From an uncultured Collinsella sp. (GTDB taxonomy: Bacteria; Actinomycetota; Coriobacteriia; Coriobacteriales; Coriobacteriaceae): a DNA stretch of 64,000 nt. Under the pieces are notes generated by a model. The model did no database searches, was not told the DNA's origin, and worked only from the letters and a program-made list of their open reading frames with translations. The stretch's first letter is position 1. Every line of letters begins with the position of its first letter. Positions 16,572 through 24,042 of this stretch are shown in pieces. The stretch is from positions 1-64,000 of the forward strand of contig CABRHW010000010.1 in assembly GCA_902470765.1 (NCBI GenBank), read 5' to 3'. The translations under genes and the position numbers were made by a program.

Positions 16572-17579
16572 GTGGCGAACGCCATCGATCAGCTCACGGA
16601 CCGAGTGCTCGTGCTCGGCCGTCTCACCATCGTCCGCCGCGCCATTACTGCAGTGGCGGTCACAATTTCCGCCGTTCTCCAGACATTTCTGATCCAGGCA
16701 TTCATTCAGCCCGCCGACCTGCTTCCGAGCGGCCTCACCGGCGTCGCGGTCCTGCTCGACCGCGTTACCTCGCTCGGCGGCGTTCACATCGACATCTCGC
16801 TCGGTATGCTCGCGCTCAACATTCCCGTGGCGCTCCTATGCTGGAGCGGCATTAGCAAGCGCTTCGTCATCTTCTCGATGATGCAGGTCGTGCTCTCATC
16901 GCTGTTCCTCAACGTCTTTCACTTCGCACCGTTTTTGGGCGACAAGATTATGCTCATCATTTTTGGCGGCGTGGTCTCGGGTCTGGGCGCTGCCATCGCG
17001 CTTAAGTCCGGCGCATCCACCGGCGGTACCGACTTTATCGCGCTGTGGGTTTCCAACCACACGGGCAAGACCATCTGGGGCGTCATCTTTGGCTTTAACT
17101 GCTTTATCCTAGCGATCTTTGGCTTTATGTTTGGCTGGGACAAGGCGGCGTACTCCATCGTGTTCCAGTTTATTTCGACCAAGACCATCGACAGCTTCTA
17201 TCGTCGCTACGACCGCGTGACGCTGCAGATCACGACGCGTAAGGCGGACGAGGTCATGACCGCCTATGTTGACCATTTTCAGCATGGTATTAGCTGCGCC
17301 GAGGTCATCGGCGGATACAGCCGCGAAAAGATGTACCTGCTGCACGCCGTTGTCTCGACTTACGAGAGCCAGGACATTATCAAGCTGGTGTGCGACATCG
17401 ATCCCGGCGCCGTGATCAATGTGTTCCACACGCTCAACTTTGTGGGCGGCTGGTGGGGCGGTCATGTCGACGAGCCCATGCCCACGGCCGTTCCCGATCC
17501 CGACAAGCCCGCACGCATGGCCAGCAGGCAGGCGCGCCTCAGCGAGCAGGACAGCCTGCAGCAGGACGACGGTAAGTAG
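16572..17579 (+). CDS. YitT-family membrane protein (DUF2179 C-terminus)
   Basis: This 335-residue protein has five or six membrane segments of the YitT_membrane family in its first 210 residues, with G-L-T-G-V-A-V-L-L and S-G-A-S-T-G-G-T-D-F-I-A near residue 150. A soluble DUF2179 domain lies at about 225-285 (V-T-L-Q-I-T-T-R-K ... H-G-I-S-C-A-E-V-I-G-G-Y). The cellular function of the family is unknown, though DUF2179 is thought to bind a ligand. GTG 16572 is chosen because AAAGGAG precedes it by about 6 nt; a longer ATG start has no such site. A strong terminator follows. Confidence 0.85.
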   Translation: MANAIDQLTDRVLVLGRLTIVRRAITAVAVTISAVLQTFLIQAFIQPADLLPSGLTGVAVLLDRVTSLGGVHIDISLGMLALNIPVALLCWSGISKRFVIFSMMQVVLSSLFLNVFHFAPFLGDKIMLIIFGGVVSGLGAAIALKSGASTGGTDFIALWVSNHTGKTIWGVIFGFNCFILAIFGFMFGWDKAAYSIVFQFISTKTIDSFYRRYDRVTLQITTRKADEVMTAYVDHFQHGISCAEVIGGYSREKMYLLHAVVSTYESQDIIKLVCDIDPGAVINVFHTLNFVGGWWGGHVDEPMPTAVPDPDKPARMASRQARLSEQDSLQQDDGK

Positions 17580-17620
17580 GGTTTTGGCATTTTGCCGGCC
17601 TGGCGCAATCCTGTCCGCTT

Positions 17621-17660
17621 GAGCCTCCCGAAAGCCTCGCTGCTTTCGGGAGGCTCTCGT
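17621..17660 (+). terminator. Rho-independent terminator after YitT
   Basis: GAGCCTCCCGAAAGC (17621-17635) pairs perfectly with GCTTTCGGGAGGCTC (17642-17656) and is followed by TCGTTTG. Confidence 0.8.
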
Positions 17661-17663
17661 TTG

Positions 17664-17709
17664 CCCAGATAAAACCTGCCAAAATGAAGCTGTCGCTTTT
17701 TGGTAGGGA
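17664..17709. repeat. REP-like hairpin E4
   Basis: Diverged copy of the 15528-15572 unit. ACCTGCCAAAA pairs with TTTTGGTAGG, and the loop contains CTGTCGC in place of CTGTCCC. Confidence 0.75.
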
Positions 17710-17746
17710 GGGTGTATCGTTTTATCAATATGAGGTAACATGAAAC

Positions 17747-17762
17747 TAGACGTTATATACGT
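17747..17762. promoter_or_regulatory. Operator-like site upstream of GntR 2
   Basis: ACGT-TATAT-ACGT (17750-17762) matches the spacing of the sites at 10325 and 11597. AGACGTTATA (17748-17757) is identical to 11604-11613. It lies 38 bp before the regulator start, which suggests autoregulation and control of PTS locus 1. Confidence 0.6.
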
Positions 17763-17799
17763 ATTAGTTATTTCAATATTTCGATAAGAGTGATTAGAT

Positions 17800-18519
17800 A
17801 TGCCTGCGCCCAAAAATGCACCGCTTTACCAGCAGATTTACGACGAGATCAAGGATGCGATCGAGAAAGGTGTTTATGCACCCAAGGAGCGTATTCCGTC
17901 CGAGCTTGAGCTAGCCGAGCAGTACGACGTGAGCCGCATTACGGTGCGCCGCGCCGTCGAGGAGCTGTGCTCCGATGGCTACCTGGTTAAGCAGCAGGGC
18001 CGTGGCACCTTTGTTTCCACGCCGCACATCAACCGCCAGTTCCACGCCTCGACGCTGCAGACGTTTACCGCGCTGTGTGCCGACAACGGCATGAAGGCGG
18101 GCGCACATGTGGTCGATCGCCAGATTGTGCCGGCACGTCAAAACGAGATGGAGTTCTTTGGCCTGCAAAAGGACGCGCTGCTGCTGCATATTAAGCGCGT
18201 GCGTACAGCCGACGGCGAGCCCATCTTTGAGGAGAACATCTTTGTGCCGTTTGACGCCTACCGTGAGCTGTTGACGGCCGATCTTGAGGACAAGTCGATT
18301 TTTGCCGAGGTCGAGCGTGTTGGCGGAACGCCGATTGTCTCGGTTGGCTACCGCACGGTCGAGGCCGTTCGTGCCAATACCGAGCAGGCGGCCGAGTTGG
18401 GCATTGCTCCGCACGATCCGCTGCTCAACCTGCGTGCCAGCTTTACCGGTCCCAATGGCGAGCCGGTCCTGATGGGTAAGCAGTACTACGTGGGATCGCG
18501 CTACGTTATGGTTATGTAG
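17800..18519 (+). CDS. GntR-family (HutC subfamily) transcriptional regulator 2
   Basis: This 239-residue protein has an N-terminal winged helix (about 5-72): P-L-Y-Q-Q-I-Y-D-E-I, R-I-P-S-E-L-E-L-A-E, S-R-I-T-V-R-R-A-V-E-E-L and the wing Q-G-R-G-T-F-V. A UTRA effector domain follows, with R-V-R-T-A-D-G-E-P-I-F-E and a C-terminal Q-Y-Y-V-G-S-R-Y. It closely resembles GntR 3 at 20847, as if duplicated. An ACGT-N5-ACGT site upstream also occurs before the EamA and EIIAB genes of locus 1, making this the best candidate regulator of that locus although it lies about 6 kb away. The gene is monocistronic. Confidence 0.9.
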   Translation: MPAPKNAPLYQQIYDEIKDAIEKGVYAPKERIPSELELAEQYDVSRITVRRAVEELCSDGYLVKQQGRGTFVSTPHINRQFHASTLQTFTALCADNGMKAGAHVVDRQIVPARQNEMEFFGLQKDALLLHIKRVRTADGEPIFEENIFVPFDAYRELLTADLEDKSIFAEVERVGGTPIVSVGYRTVEAVRANTEQAAELGIAPHDPLLNLRASFTGPNGEPVLMGKQYYVGSRYVMVM

Positions 18520-18563
18520 GGTTGGTTCGGGCTGGTTCCGCCGTTCTGACGAACGACGGACCT

Positions 18564-18680
18564 GTCGACGCTGCAAACGCCCCTAAGCGGCAATCTGACG
18601 TTCAATCGTCGGTCGCGTACCGAAGTACGCTTCCCTCCTCTTTCACGTCACCTTGCTCGCTTAGGGGCGTTTTCGCTGAC
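18564..18680. repeat. Intergenic palindrome family A, copy A1
   Basis: The outer arms pair through AACGCCCCTAAGCG and CGCTTAGGGGCGTT, with further pairing of GACG and CGTC. The centre is a small hairpin GCGTACCGAAGTACGC. Arms are shared with 43036 and the centre with 46411. Confidence 0.75.
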
Positions 18681-18720
18681 CCATACCCAGCCAGCGACGT
18701 TTCCGCGCTTGTCAAGAGAC

Positions 18721-18776
18721 TAGTCATTGGGGACGTTCTTAAACGGCCAGTCATTCAAGAACGTCCCCAATGACTA
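18721..18776. repeat. REP-like hairpin E6
   Basis: A perfect 20-bp inverted repeat (18721-18740 with 18757-18776) around a 16-nt loop. The arms contain GGGGACGTTC, again with the GGAC core. Confidence 0.8.
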
Positions 18777-18866
18777 CCCGCAGAATGAGCGTGGCTGAGA
18801 GCCGGGCGACGCCGGTCCGCGTGGCGGCGTATAATCGGCGGCAGATGATTCTGACGTTAGGAAACC

Positions 18867-20843
18867 ATGACCGATAGCATGCAGCAGATGGCGCTCGACA
18901 CGCTCGGCGCCTATTTTGGCTACACCTCGTTTCGCCCGGGACAGGATCGCATGGTGGATGCGATCCTTGCCGGCCGCGATGCGCTCGGCGTTATGCCCAC
19001 GGGCGCCGGCAAGTCCATTTGCTACCAGGTGCCCGCACTCATGCTGCCCGGCATCACCTTTGTGGTGAGCCCGTTGCTGTCGCTTATGGAGGACCAGACC
19101 CGCGCACTGCTCGCGGCGGGTGCGCGCCCCAGTTATCTCAACTCCAGCCTTACGCCGGCTCAGCAAAATACCGTGCTCAAGCGGGCGCGCGAGGGCCGTT
19201 ATCAGCTTATGTATGTGGCGCCCGAGCGCCTGCTCGAGCCGCGCTTTTTAGCCTTTGCGCAGGAAGCTGCGGCCGAAGGTGGCATTGGCGTTCCACTCGT
19301 GGCCATTGACGAGGCCCACTGCGTAAGCCAATGGGGCCAGGATTTCCGTCCCGCCTACCTGCAGATTCGCGAGTTTATCGATTCGCTGCCGCGGCGCCCG
19401 ATCGTGGCGGCGTTTACCGCCACGGCGACCGAGCGCGTGCGCGCCGATATCCAGCAAATGCTCGGCCTGCAAAACCCGGCGACCGTGGTGACGGGTTTTG
19501 ATCGCAAGAACCTCTACTTTGGTTGCGAGGAGATGGGCGACAAGGCCAAGGCCGCGTGGGTGCGTGACTACGTGATCGCGCATTCGAGCGAGAGCGGCAT
19601 CGTGTATTGCTCGACCCGCAAGACGGTCGACGCGCTGGCCGCGGAGCTTGCCGAGGCACTGGGCCCCAGCGGCATTCGCGTGGGCCGCTACCATGCCGGC
19701 ATGGGCAACGACGCCCGCCGCCAGAGTCAGCGTGCCTTTATCGACGACGACATCCAGGTGATGGTTGCTACCAACGCCTTTGGCATGGGCATCGACAAGC
19801 CCAACGTGCGCTACGTGATTCACAACAACGTGCCCGAGAGCATCGAGGCATACTACCAGGAGGCGGGCCGCGCTGGCCGCGATGGCGATCCGGCCAGCTG
19901 CCATCTGCTGTGGAACGGTAACGATTTTCGCATGCGCCGCTTTTTGATCGACCGCGGCGATGCGGCCGACGAGGCGCTTGACGACGAGCAGCGCGCGTGG
20001 GCGCTCCAGAACCGTTATCGCCTGCTCAGCCAGATGGAGGGCTACTGCAATACCACCGGCTGCCTGCGCGAATACATGCTGCGCTACTTTGGCGACGAGG
20101 CGGCGGCCGAGCATGCGGCAGCCGCCGCGGGCGGCACGGCAGACGACGCCGAGGGCTGCGGCAACTGCAGCAACTGTCTCACGCAGTTTGACGTCGAGGA
20201 CGTCACCGATATGGCCCGCGCCGCTGTGCGCTATGTGGCCACGCGTCCCATGCGCTTTGGCAAGTCGCTGATCGCCGATGTGCTCCACGGCGGCAACACC
20301 GAGCGCATTCGCCAGATGCATCTGGACGAGGACCGCGGCTACGGTGAGCTGTCGAGCGAATCGGTCGGGTGCATCAAGGATATCATCGGCCAGCTGTGCG
20401 GCCGCGGCTATCTGGCCACCTCGCAGGGGCAGTACCCGGTCGTGGGGCTGGGCCCGCGTGCCGCCGAGGTCGAGGATGAGGCGTTTGCCTTTACCGTTAA
20501 GCGTCGCGCGTCCAAGCGCAAGGCCTCGGCCCGCGCCCGCCGCGCCGTCGATCTGCTGCGCGAGGAGGCCGAGCTGGATCAGCGCCCGCGCGTGGGCGAC
20601 GATGCCGAGCTGTTCGAGCGCCTGCGTGCCCTCCGCAAGGAGATTTCGACCGAGCTGGAGATGGCGCCGTACATGGTCTTTTCCGACAAGGCCCTGCGCG
20701 GCCTGTGCCGCCTGCGCCCGCAGACGCGCGACGAGCTGATCCAGGTCAACGGCATTGGCGAGAAAAAGGCCGACGCCTTTGGCGAGCAGTTTATGGCGGC
20801 AATTGAAGAGTTTGAGTCCGAGCATGCGCGGGATGGAGCGTAA
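18867..20843 (+). CDS. recQ: ATP-dependent DNA helicase RecQ
   Basis: RecQ is a 3'-5' superfamily 2 helicase in recombination and replication-fork repair. The 658 residues show motif 0 (F-R-P-G-Q) and Walker A P-T-G-A-G-K-S at 44-50. DEAH is at 148-151, followed by C-V-S-Q-W-G, and motif VI ends Q-E-A-G-R-A-G-R-D-G. A zinc-binding RQC region (Y-C-N-T-T-G-C-L-R and G-C-G-N-C-S-N-C) is followed by an HRDC domain near residues 570-650 (R-L-R-P-Q-T-R-D-E-L ... N-G-I-G-E-K-K-A). The length suits bacterial RecQ with one HRDC. Its stop is 3 bp before the ATG of GntR 3, so the two may be co-transcribed. Confidence 0.96.
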   Translation: MTDSMQQMALDTLGAYFGYTSFRPGQDRMVDAILAGRDALGVMPTGAGKSICYQVPALMLPGITFVVSPLLSLMEDQTRALLAAGARPSYLNSSLTPAQQNTVLKRAREGRYQLMYVAPERLLEPRFLAFAQEAAAEGGIGVPLVAIDEAHCVSQWGQDFRPAYLQIREFIDSLPRRPIVAAFTATATERVRADIQQMLGLQNPATVVTGFDRKNLYFGCEEMGDKAKAAWVRDYVIAHSSESGIVYCSTRKTVDALAAELAEALGPSGIRVGRYHAGMGNDARRQSQRAFIDDDIQVMVATNAFGMGIDKPNVRYVIHNNVPESIEAYYQEAGRAGRDGDPASCHLLWNGNDFRMRRFLIDRGDAADEALDDEQRAWALQNRYRLLSQMEGYCNTTGCLREYMLRYFGDEAAAEHAAAAAGGTADDAEGCGNCSNCLTQFDVEDVTDMARAAVRYVATRPMRFGKSLIADVLHGGNTERIRQMHLDEDRGYGELSSESVGCIKDIIGQLCGRGYLATSQGQYPVVGLGPRAAEVEDEAFAFTVKRRASKRKASARARRAVDLLREEAELDQRPRVGDDAELFERLRALRKEISTELEMAPYMVFSDKALRGLCRLRPQTRDELIQVNGIGEKKADAFGEQFMAAIEEFESEHARDGA

Positions 20844-20846
20844 ACT

Positions 20847-21611
20847 ATGGCAACCGAGAGCAAAACCGAGCGTTCCGAGCGCGCCGAGGTGCCCGCCGTG
20901 CCGTTGTATCAGCAGGTTATGGACGACCTAAAGGGCGAGATCTCGCGCGGCGTGTATCCGACCGGCTCGCGCATTCCATCCGAGATGGAGCTCGCGAAGT
21001 CCTACGGCGTGGGGCGCATCACCGTGCGCCGCGCCATCGAGGAGCTGTCGCGCGCGGGGTATCTTAGCCGCCAGCAGGGGAGGGGTACCTTTGTGTGCGC
21101 TCCCAAGCTCAAGCGCAAGATTGTCCAGAAAGGCGATGTTCAGAGCTTTACCGATGGCTGCGTTGCAAACGATATGGTGCCGGGCGCGCGCCTGGTGTCG
21201 CGCACGGTGGTCGCGGCAACGCACGAGGATGCGGCATTCTTTGGCGTGGAGCCCGGCTGCGAGCTTATCGTGGTCGAGCGCGTGCGTACGGCCGACGGCG
21301 TCCCCGTCATGCTCGAGAACAACGCCTTTGTGCTTGCCGACCATCCGTATCTGCAAACACTGGCCGACGATGACCTTACCGACAATTCGATCTTTGCGCT
21401 TGTTGCCGAGCATTCGGGTCGTTCGCCGCTCAAATCCGATCCCTGCACGGTGGAGATTGCGCTTGCCGATGCTCAGGCGGCCCCGCTGCTCGAGGTTCCG
21501 ATCGGCGAGCCGCTCTTCTACATGGAGGCGTACTTTACCGATTTTGATGAGCAGCCTCTGCTGCTCGGTCGCCAAAAGATCGTGGGCTCGCGCTACGTGT
21601 TCGACATCTAA
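20847..21611 (+). CDS. GntR-family (HutC subfamily) transcriptional regulator 3
   Basis: The 254-residue regulator has a short charged N-terminal tail before the winged helix (about 18-88), with R-I-P-S-E-M-E-L-A-K, G-R-I-T-V-R-R-A-I-E-E-L and Q-Q-G-R-G-T-F-V. A UTRA domain contains R-V-R-T-A-D-G-V-P-V and ends G-R-Q-K-I-V-G-S-R-Y. It starts 3 bp after recQ. Downstream, SIS 3 lies behind two nearly identical 17-bp repeats that are good operator candidates for this protein. It resembles GntR 2 throughout. Confidence 0.9.
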   Translation: MATESKTERSERAEVPAVPLYQQVMDDLKGEISRGVYPTGSRIPSEMELAKSYGVGRITVRRAIEELSRAGYLSRQQGRGTFVCAPKLKRKIVQKGDVQSFTDGCVANDMVPGARLVSRTVVAATHEDAAFFGVEPGCELIVVERVRTADGVPVMLENNAFVLADHPYLQTLADDDLTDNSIFALVAEHSGRSPLKSDPCTVEIALADAQAAPLLEVPIGEPLFYMEAYFTDFDEQPLLLGRQKIVGSRYVFDI

Positions 21612-21620
21612 CGTTCATAG

Positions 21621-21699
21621 ATAGAACAACATAGAACAAATTTGCCGAAATGACTTTCCGAGCGATAGCTTGCGTGGTATAAATAGGACAACATAGAAC
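21621..21699 (+). promoter_or_regulatory. Paired 17-bp operator-like repeats and promoter of SIS 3
   Basis: ATAGAACAACATAGAAC (21621-21637) and ATAGGACAACATAGAAC (21683-21699) differ at one base. Each contains an internal repeat of the form TAGAAC. A -10-like TATAAAT (21678-21684) abuts the second copy, so binding there would block transcription of SIS 3. Confidence 0.7.
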
Positions 21700-21752
21700 G
21701 ACCGCAGGTACAAGCTGTCGTCTAAAGGTGCCACACAAGGAGGAACATCAGT

Positions 21753-22721
21753 ATGAACGCACATGATCTGGTTCAGGAAATCATCGAGCGCAAGGGTAAG
21801 ATCGAGAACGTCTTTTGGATCGCCTGCGGCGGTTCGATGATCGACCTGATGCCGGCCAACGAGCTGCTCAAGCGCGAGGCCACCACGTTTACCTCCACGG
21901 TCTACACCGCGCGCGAGTTCTGCCTGATGGCCCCCAAGAGCCTCGGCGAGAAGTCGCTCGTCATCGCCTGCAGCCACAGCGGCAACACGCAGGAGGTCGT
22001 CGACGGCTGCGAGATGGCGCTGGCCGCCGGCGCCGAGGTCGTTGCCATGACCGACTGCGAGGGCTCCAAGATCGACAACGGCAAGTGGACCACCTGGGTC
22101 TACCCCTGGGGCGAGGGCGTGTCGCAGGCCGAGGTCCCGCAGGGCATCGGCGTTCTGATGGCTGCCGAGCTGCTCGACCAGCAGGAGGGTTACGAGGCGC
22201 TCGCCGACATGTACGAAGGCCTTAAGCAGATGGACGCGCTGCTGCCTGCCGCCCGCGAGAAGGTCAACGCCGAGCTGGGCGCCCGCTTTGCCGAGCTCTG
22301 CCAGCAGCACAAGTTCTTCTACATCCTGGGTTCCGGCCCCAACTTTAGCCAGACCTACGCCATGGCCATCTGCTCGCTCATGGAGATGCAGTGGCAGCAC
22401 TGCTGCTACATCCACTCCGGCGAGTACTTCCACGGCCCCTTCGAGGCCACCGAGCCCGGCGTGTTCTACTTTGTGCAGCTCGGCGCAGGCGAGTGCCGCC
22501 CCATGGAGGAGCGCGCGCTTGCGTTCCTCAACACGCACACCGACACGCTCATGGTGCTCGATGCGCTTGAGTACGGCGTGGGCGAGGTGCCCGCTAGCGT
22601 GCGTTCGTTCCTGGAGCCGATCTTCTTCTATGCGATGAGCTGCGAGCTGCGCGCCGCCCGCGGCAAGGTCTTCGACCACAGCCCCGAGTTCCGCCGCTAC
22701 ATGGGCGTCGAGCAGTACTAG
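21753..22721 (+). CDS. SIS-domain sugar-phosphate deglycase/isomerase-like enzyme 3
   Basis: The 322-residue double-SIS protein is not linked to a PTS. The ligand loop W-I-A-C-G-G-S-M-I-D starts near residue 22, and C-S-H-S-G-N-T-Q-E-V near residue 73 is the second loop. E211 and H227 (E-M-Q-W ... E-Y-F-H-G-P-F-E) keep the 16-residue spacing of the deglycase pair. The C-terminus F-R-R-Y-M-G-V-E-Q-Y departs from the W-K-L-x-Y ending of SIS 1 and 2, suggesting a different substrate. ATG 21753 follows AAGGAGG. Control by the adjacent GntR 3 is likely. It may process a product imported by another system. Confidence 0.8.
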   Translation: MNAHDLVQEIIERKGKIENVFWIACGGSMIDLMPANELLKREATTFTSTVYTAREFCLMAPKSLGEKSLVIACSHSGNTQEVVDGCEMALAAGAEVVAMTDCEGSKIDNGKWTTWVYPWGEGVSQAEVPQGIGVLMAAELLDQQEGYEALADMYEGLKQMDALLPAAREKVNAELGARFAELCQQHKFFYILGSGPNFSQTYAMAICSLMEMQWQHCCYIHSGEYFHGPFEATEPGVFYFVQLGAGECRPMEERALAFLNTHTDTLMVLDALEYGVGEVPASVRSFLEPIFFYAMSCELRAARGKVFDHSPEFRRYMGVEQY

Positions 22722-22770
22722 GTACCGGGAAAAGCATTCACCTTCGATTCGCAAGGGCACTGCGTGAGTC

Positions 22771-22810
22771 AAAAAAGCGGGCCGCGCCGGGGATTTCCGG
22801 CGCGGCCCGC
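22771..22810 (-). terminator. Terminator of the L-2-hydroxyacid dehydrogenase gene
   Basis: A 14-bp GC-rich stem (22777-22790 with 22797-22810) is followed on the minus strand by six T. Confidence 0.9.
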
Positions 22811-22853
22811 TTAGTATCGCGTTTAGATTCGCAAGGTTGCGGCAGCGTACTGC

Positions 22854-23831
22854 CTACTTTGCGTCGTAGGCCTCGGCATCCCACCAGTCGAGCTGGGCGA
22901 TGTTGTCGCGGATGTGCTGGCAGCTCTTGTGGAAGCCCTCGATCTCGTATTCGGACAGGTCTAGCGTGTAGACCTCCTCGACGCCCTCGGCACCGATCAC
23001 GCACGGCAGGGAGGTGAAGATGCCCTCCTCGCCATACTGGCCGGTCATGAGCGTAGAGGCCGAAAGCACGGCGTGCTCGTTGTGCAGAACGGCGGCGCAG
23101 ACGCGCGCGGCGGAGTTGGCGACGGCGTACTCGGTGCACTGCTTGCCCTGGTAGGTAACATAGCCGCCCTTGCGCGCGAGCTCCTCGACCTCCATGTGGT
23201 CGAAGGCGTACTTGTCGGGGTTCTCGGCCTGAAGCTCGTTGAGGCTCTTGCCGGCGATGGTTGCTGCCTTAAAGGCGGCCAGCTGGCTAAAGCCGTGCTC
23301 GCCGATCATGTAGGCGTCGATGGACTTGGGGCTCACGCCGACCTTCTTGGAGATCTCGGTGCGCAGGCGGGCGGAGTCCAGACCGCAGCCCGAGCCGATG
23401 ATCTTCTTGGGATCGTAGCCGGTCAGGTGCCACAGCTCGGTGCACACGACGTCGCAGGGGTTGGAGATGCTCACGAAGATGCCGTCGAAGCCGGCGTCGA
23501 CGATGCGCTTGGCAAAGGTGCGGGCGGCGTCGGTGGTAAAGAACAGCTCACCGTCGCGGTTGCCAGCGGCCAGCGCGACCTTGCCGGCGGCGTTGACGAT
23601 GACGTCGCAGCAGGCCAGCTCCTCGTAGTGGTCGTAGCAGTTGACGATCTTGGTGTTGTACGGGACAAACGAAAGGGAGTCGCGCAGGTCCTGGACCTCG
23701 GACGTCACCTTGGCCTCGTTGATATCGCACAGGTACAGCTCGTCGGCAATGCCCTGCATAAGCAGGCTATTGGCGACATGTGCTCCTACGTGGCCCTGGC
23801 CGACCACACCGATCTTACGCGTCTGGTACAT
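22854..23831 (-). CDS. L-lactate / L-2-hydroxyisocaproate dehydrogenase family protein
   Basis: This 325-residue NAD-dependent enzyme is of the lactate/malate dehydrogenase fold. The Rossmann loop G-Q-G-H-V-G is at 11-16, and D36 at the end of the second strand favours NAD. S-N-P-C-D-V-V precedes D152/R155, and H179 lies in G-E-H-G. Overall wording, including A-R-K-G-G-Y and the weakly conserved substrate loop, is closer to L-2-hydroxyisocaproate dehydrogenase than to classical lactate dehydrogenase. Branched or bulky 2-keto acids are therefore plausible substrates. The minus-strand ATG at 23831 follows GAAAGGA with 7-nt spacing. It is monocistronic with its own terminator. Substrate assignment is inferred. 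Confidence 0.85.
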   Translation of the reverse strand: MYQTRKIGVVGQGHVGAHVANSLLMQGIADELYLCDINEAKVTSEVQDLRDSLSFVPYNTKIVNCYDHYEELACCDVIVNAAGKVALAAGNRDGELFFTTDAARTFAKRIVDAGFDGIFVSISNPCDVVCTELWHLTGYDPKKIIGSGCGLDSARLRTEISKKVGVSPKSIDAYMIGEHGFSQLAAFKAATIAGKSLNELQAENPDKYAFDHMEVEELARKGGYVTYQGKQCTEYAVANSAARVCAAVLHNEHAVLSASTLMTGQYGEEGIFTSLPCVIGAEGVEEVYTLDLSEYEIEGFHKSCQHIRDNIAQLDWWDAEAYDAK

Positions 23832-24008
23832 ATATGTATCCTTTCGGCCGAGTTTTTCGCGTCGAACCATTGTAGCGTCCTGCTGCCACTTTGCTAGGCT
23901 AAAGCGCCGTAGATTTTTGGGACATGCCTTAATCTCTACTTTTGGAGTGATTTGGGCCGCTGACGGCATCGCTGGGCGATGTGCTCGCGCGGATGGGGCC
24001 GCTCGTTG

Positions 24009-24014
24009 TACCAT
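24009..24014 (+). promoter_or_regulatory. TACCAT box before metA
   Basis: TACCAT, followed by AGCT, repeats the -10-like context seen at 54962. No convincing -35 or riboswitch was found in the 110 bp upstream. Confidence 0.3.
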
Positions 24015-24042
24015 AGCTGCAACTGACTCGTAAGGAGCATCC

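Larger units (their letters stand above)
18520..18866. other. 347-bp gene-free region between GntR 2 and recQ
   Basis: It is filled by palindrome A1 (18564-18680), the perfect 20-bp inverted repeat E6 (18721-18776) and a TATAAT box at 18830-18835, a probable -10 for recQ without a clear -35. No coding sequence is supported. Confidence 0.6.

Noticed and set aside
23930..24042. SAM riboswitch upstream of metA
   Set aside because: The 110-bp leader shows none of the conserved riboswitch helices and no terminator hairpin.
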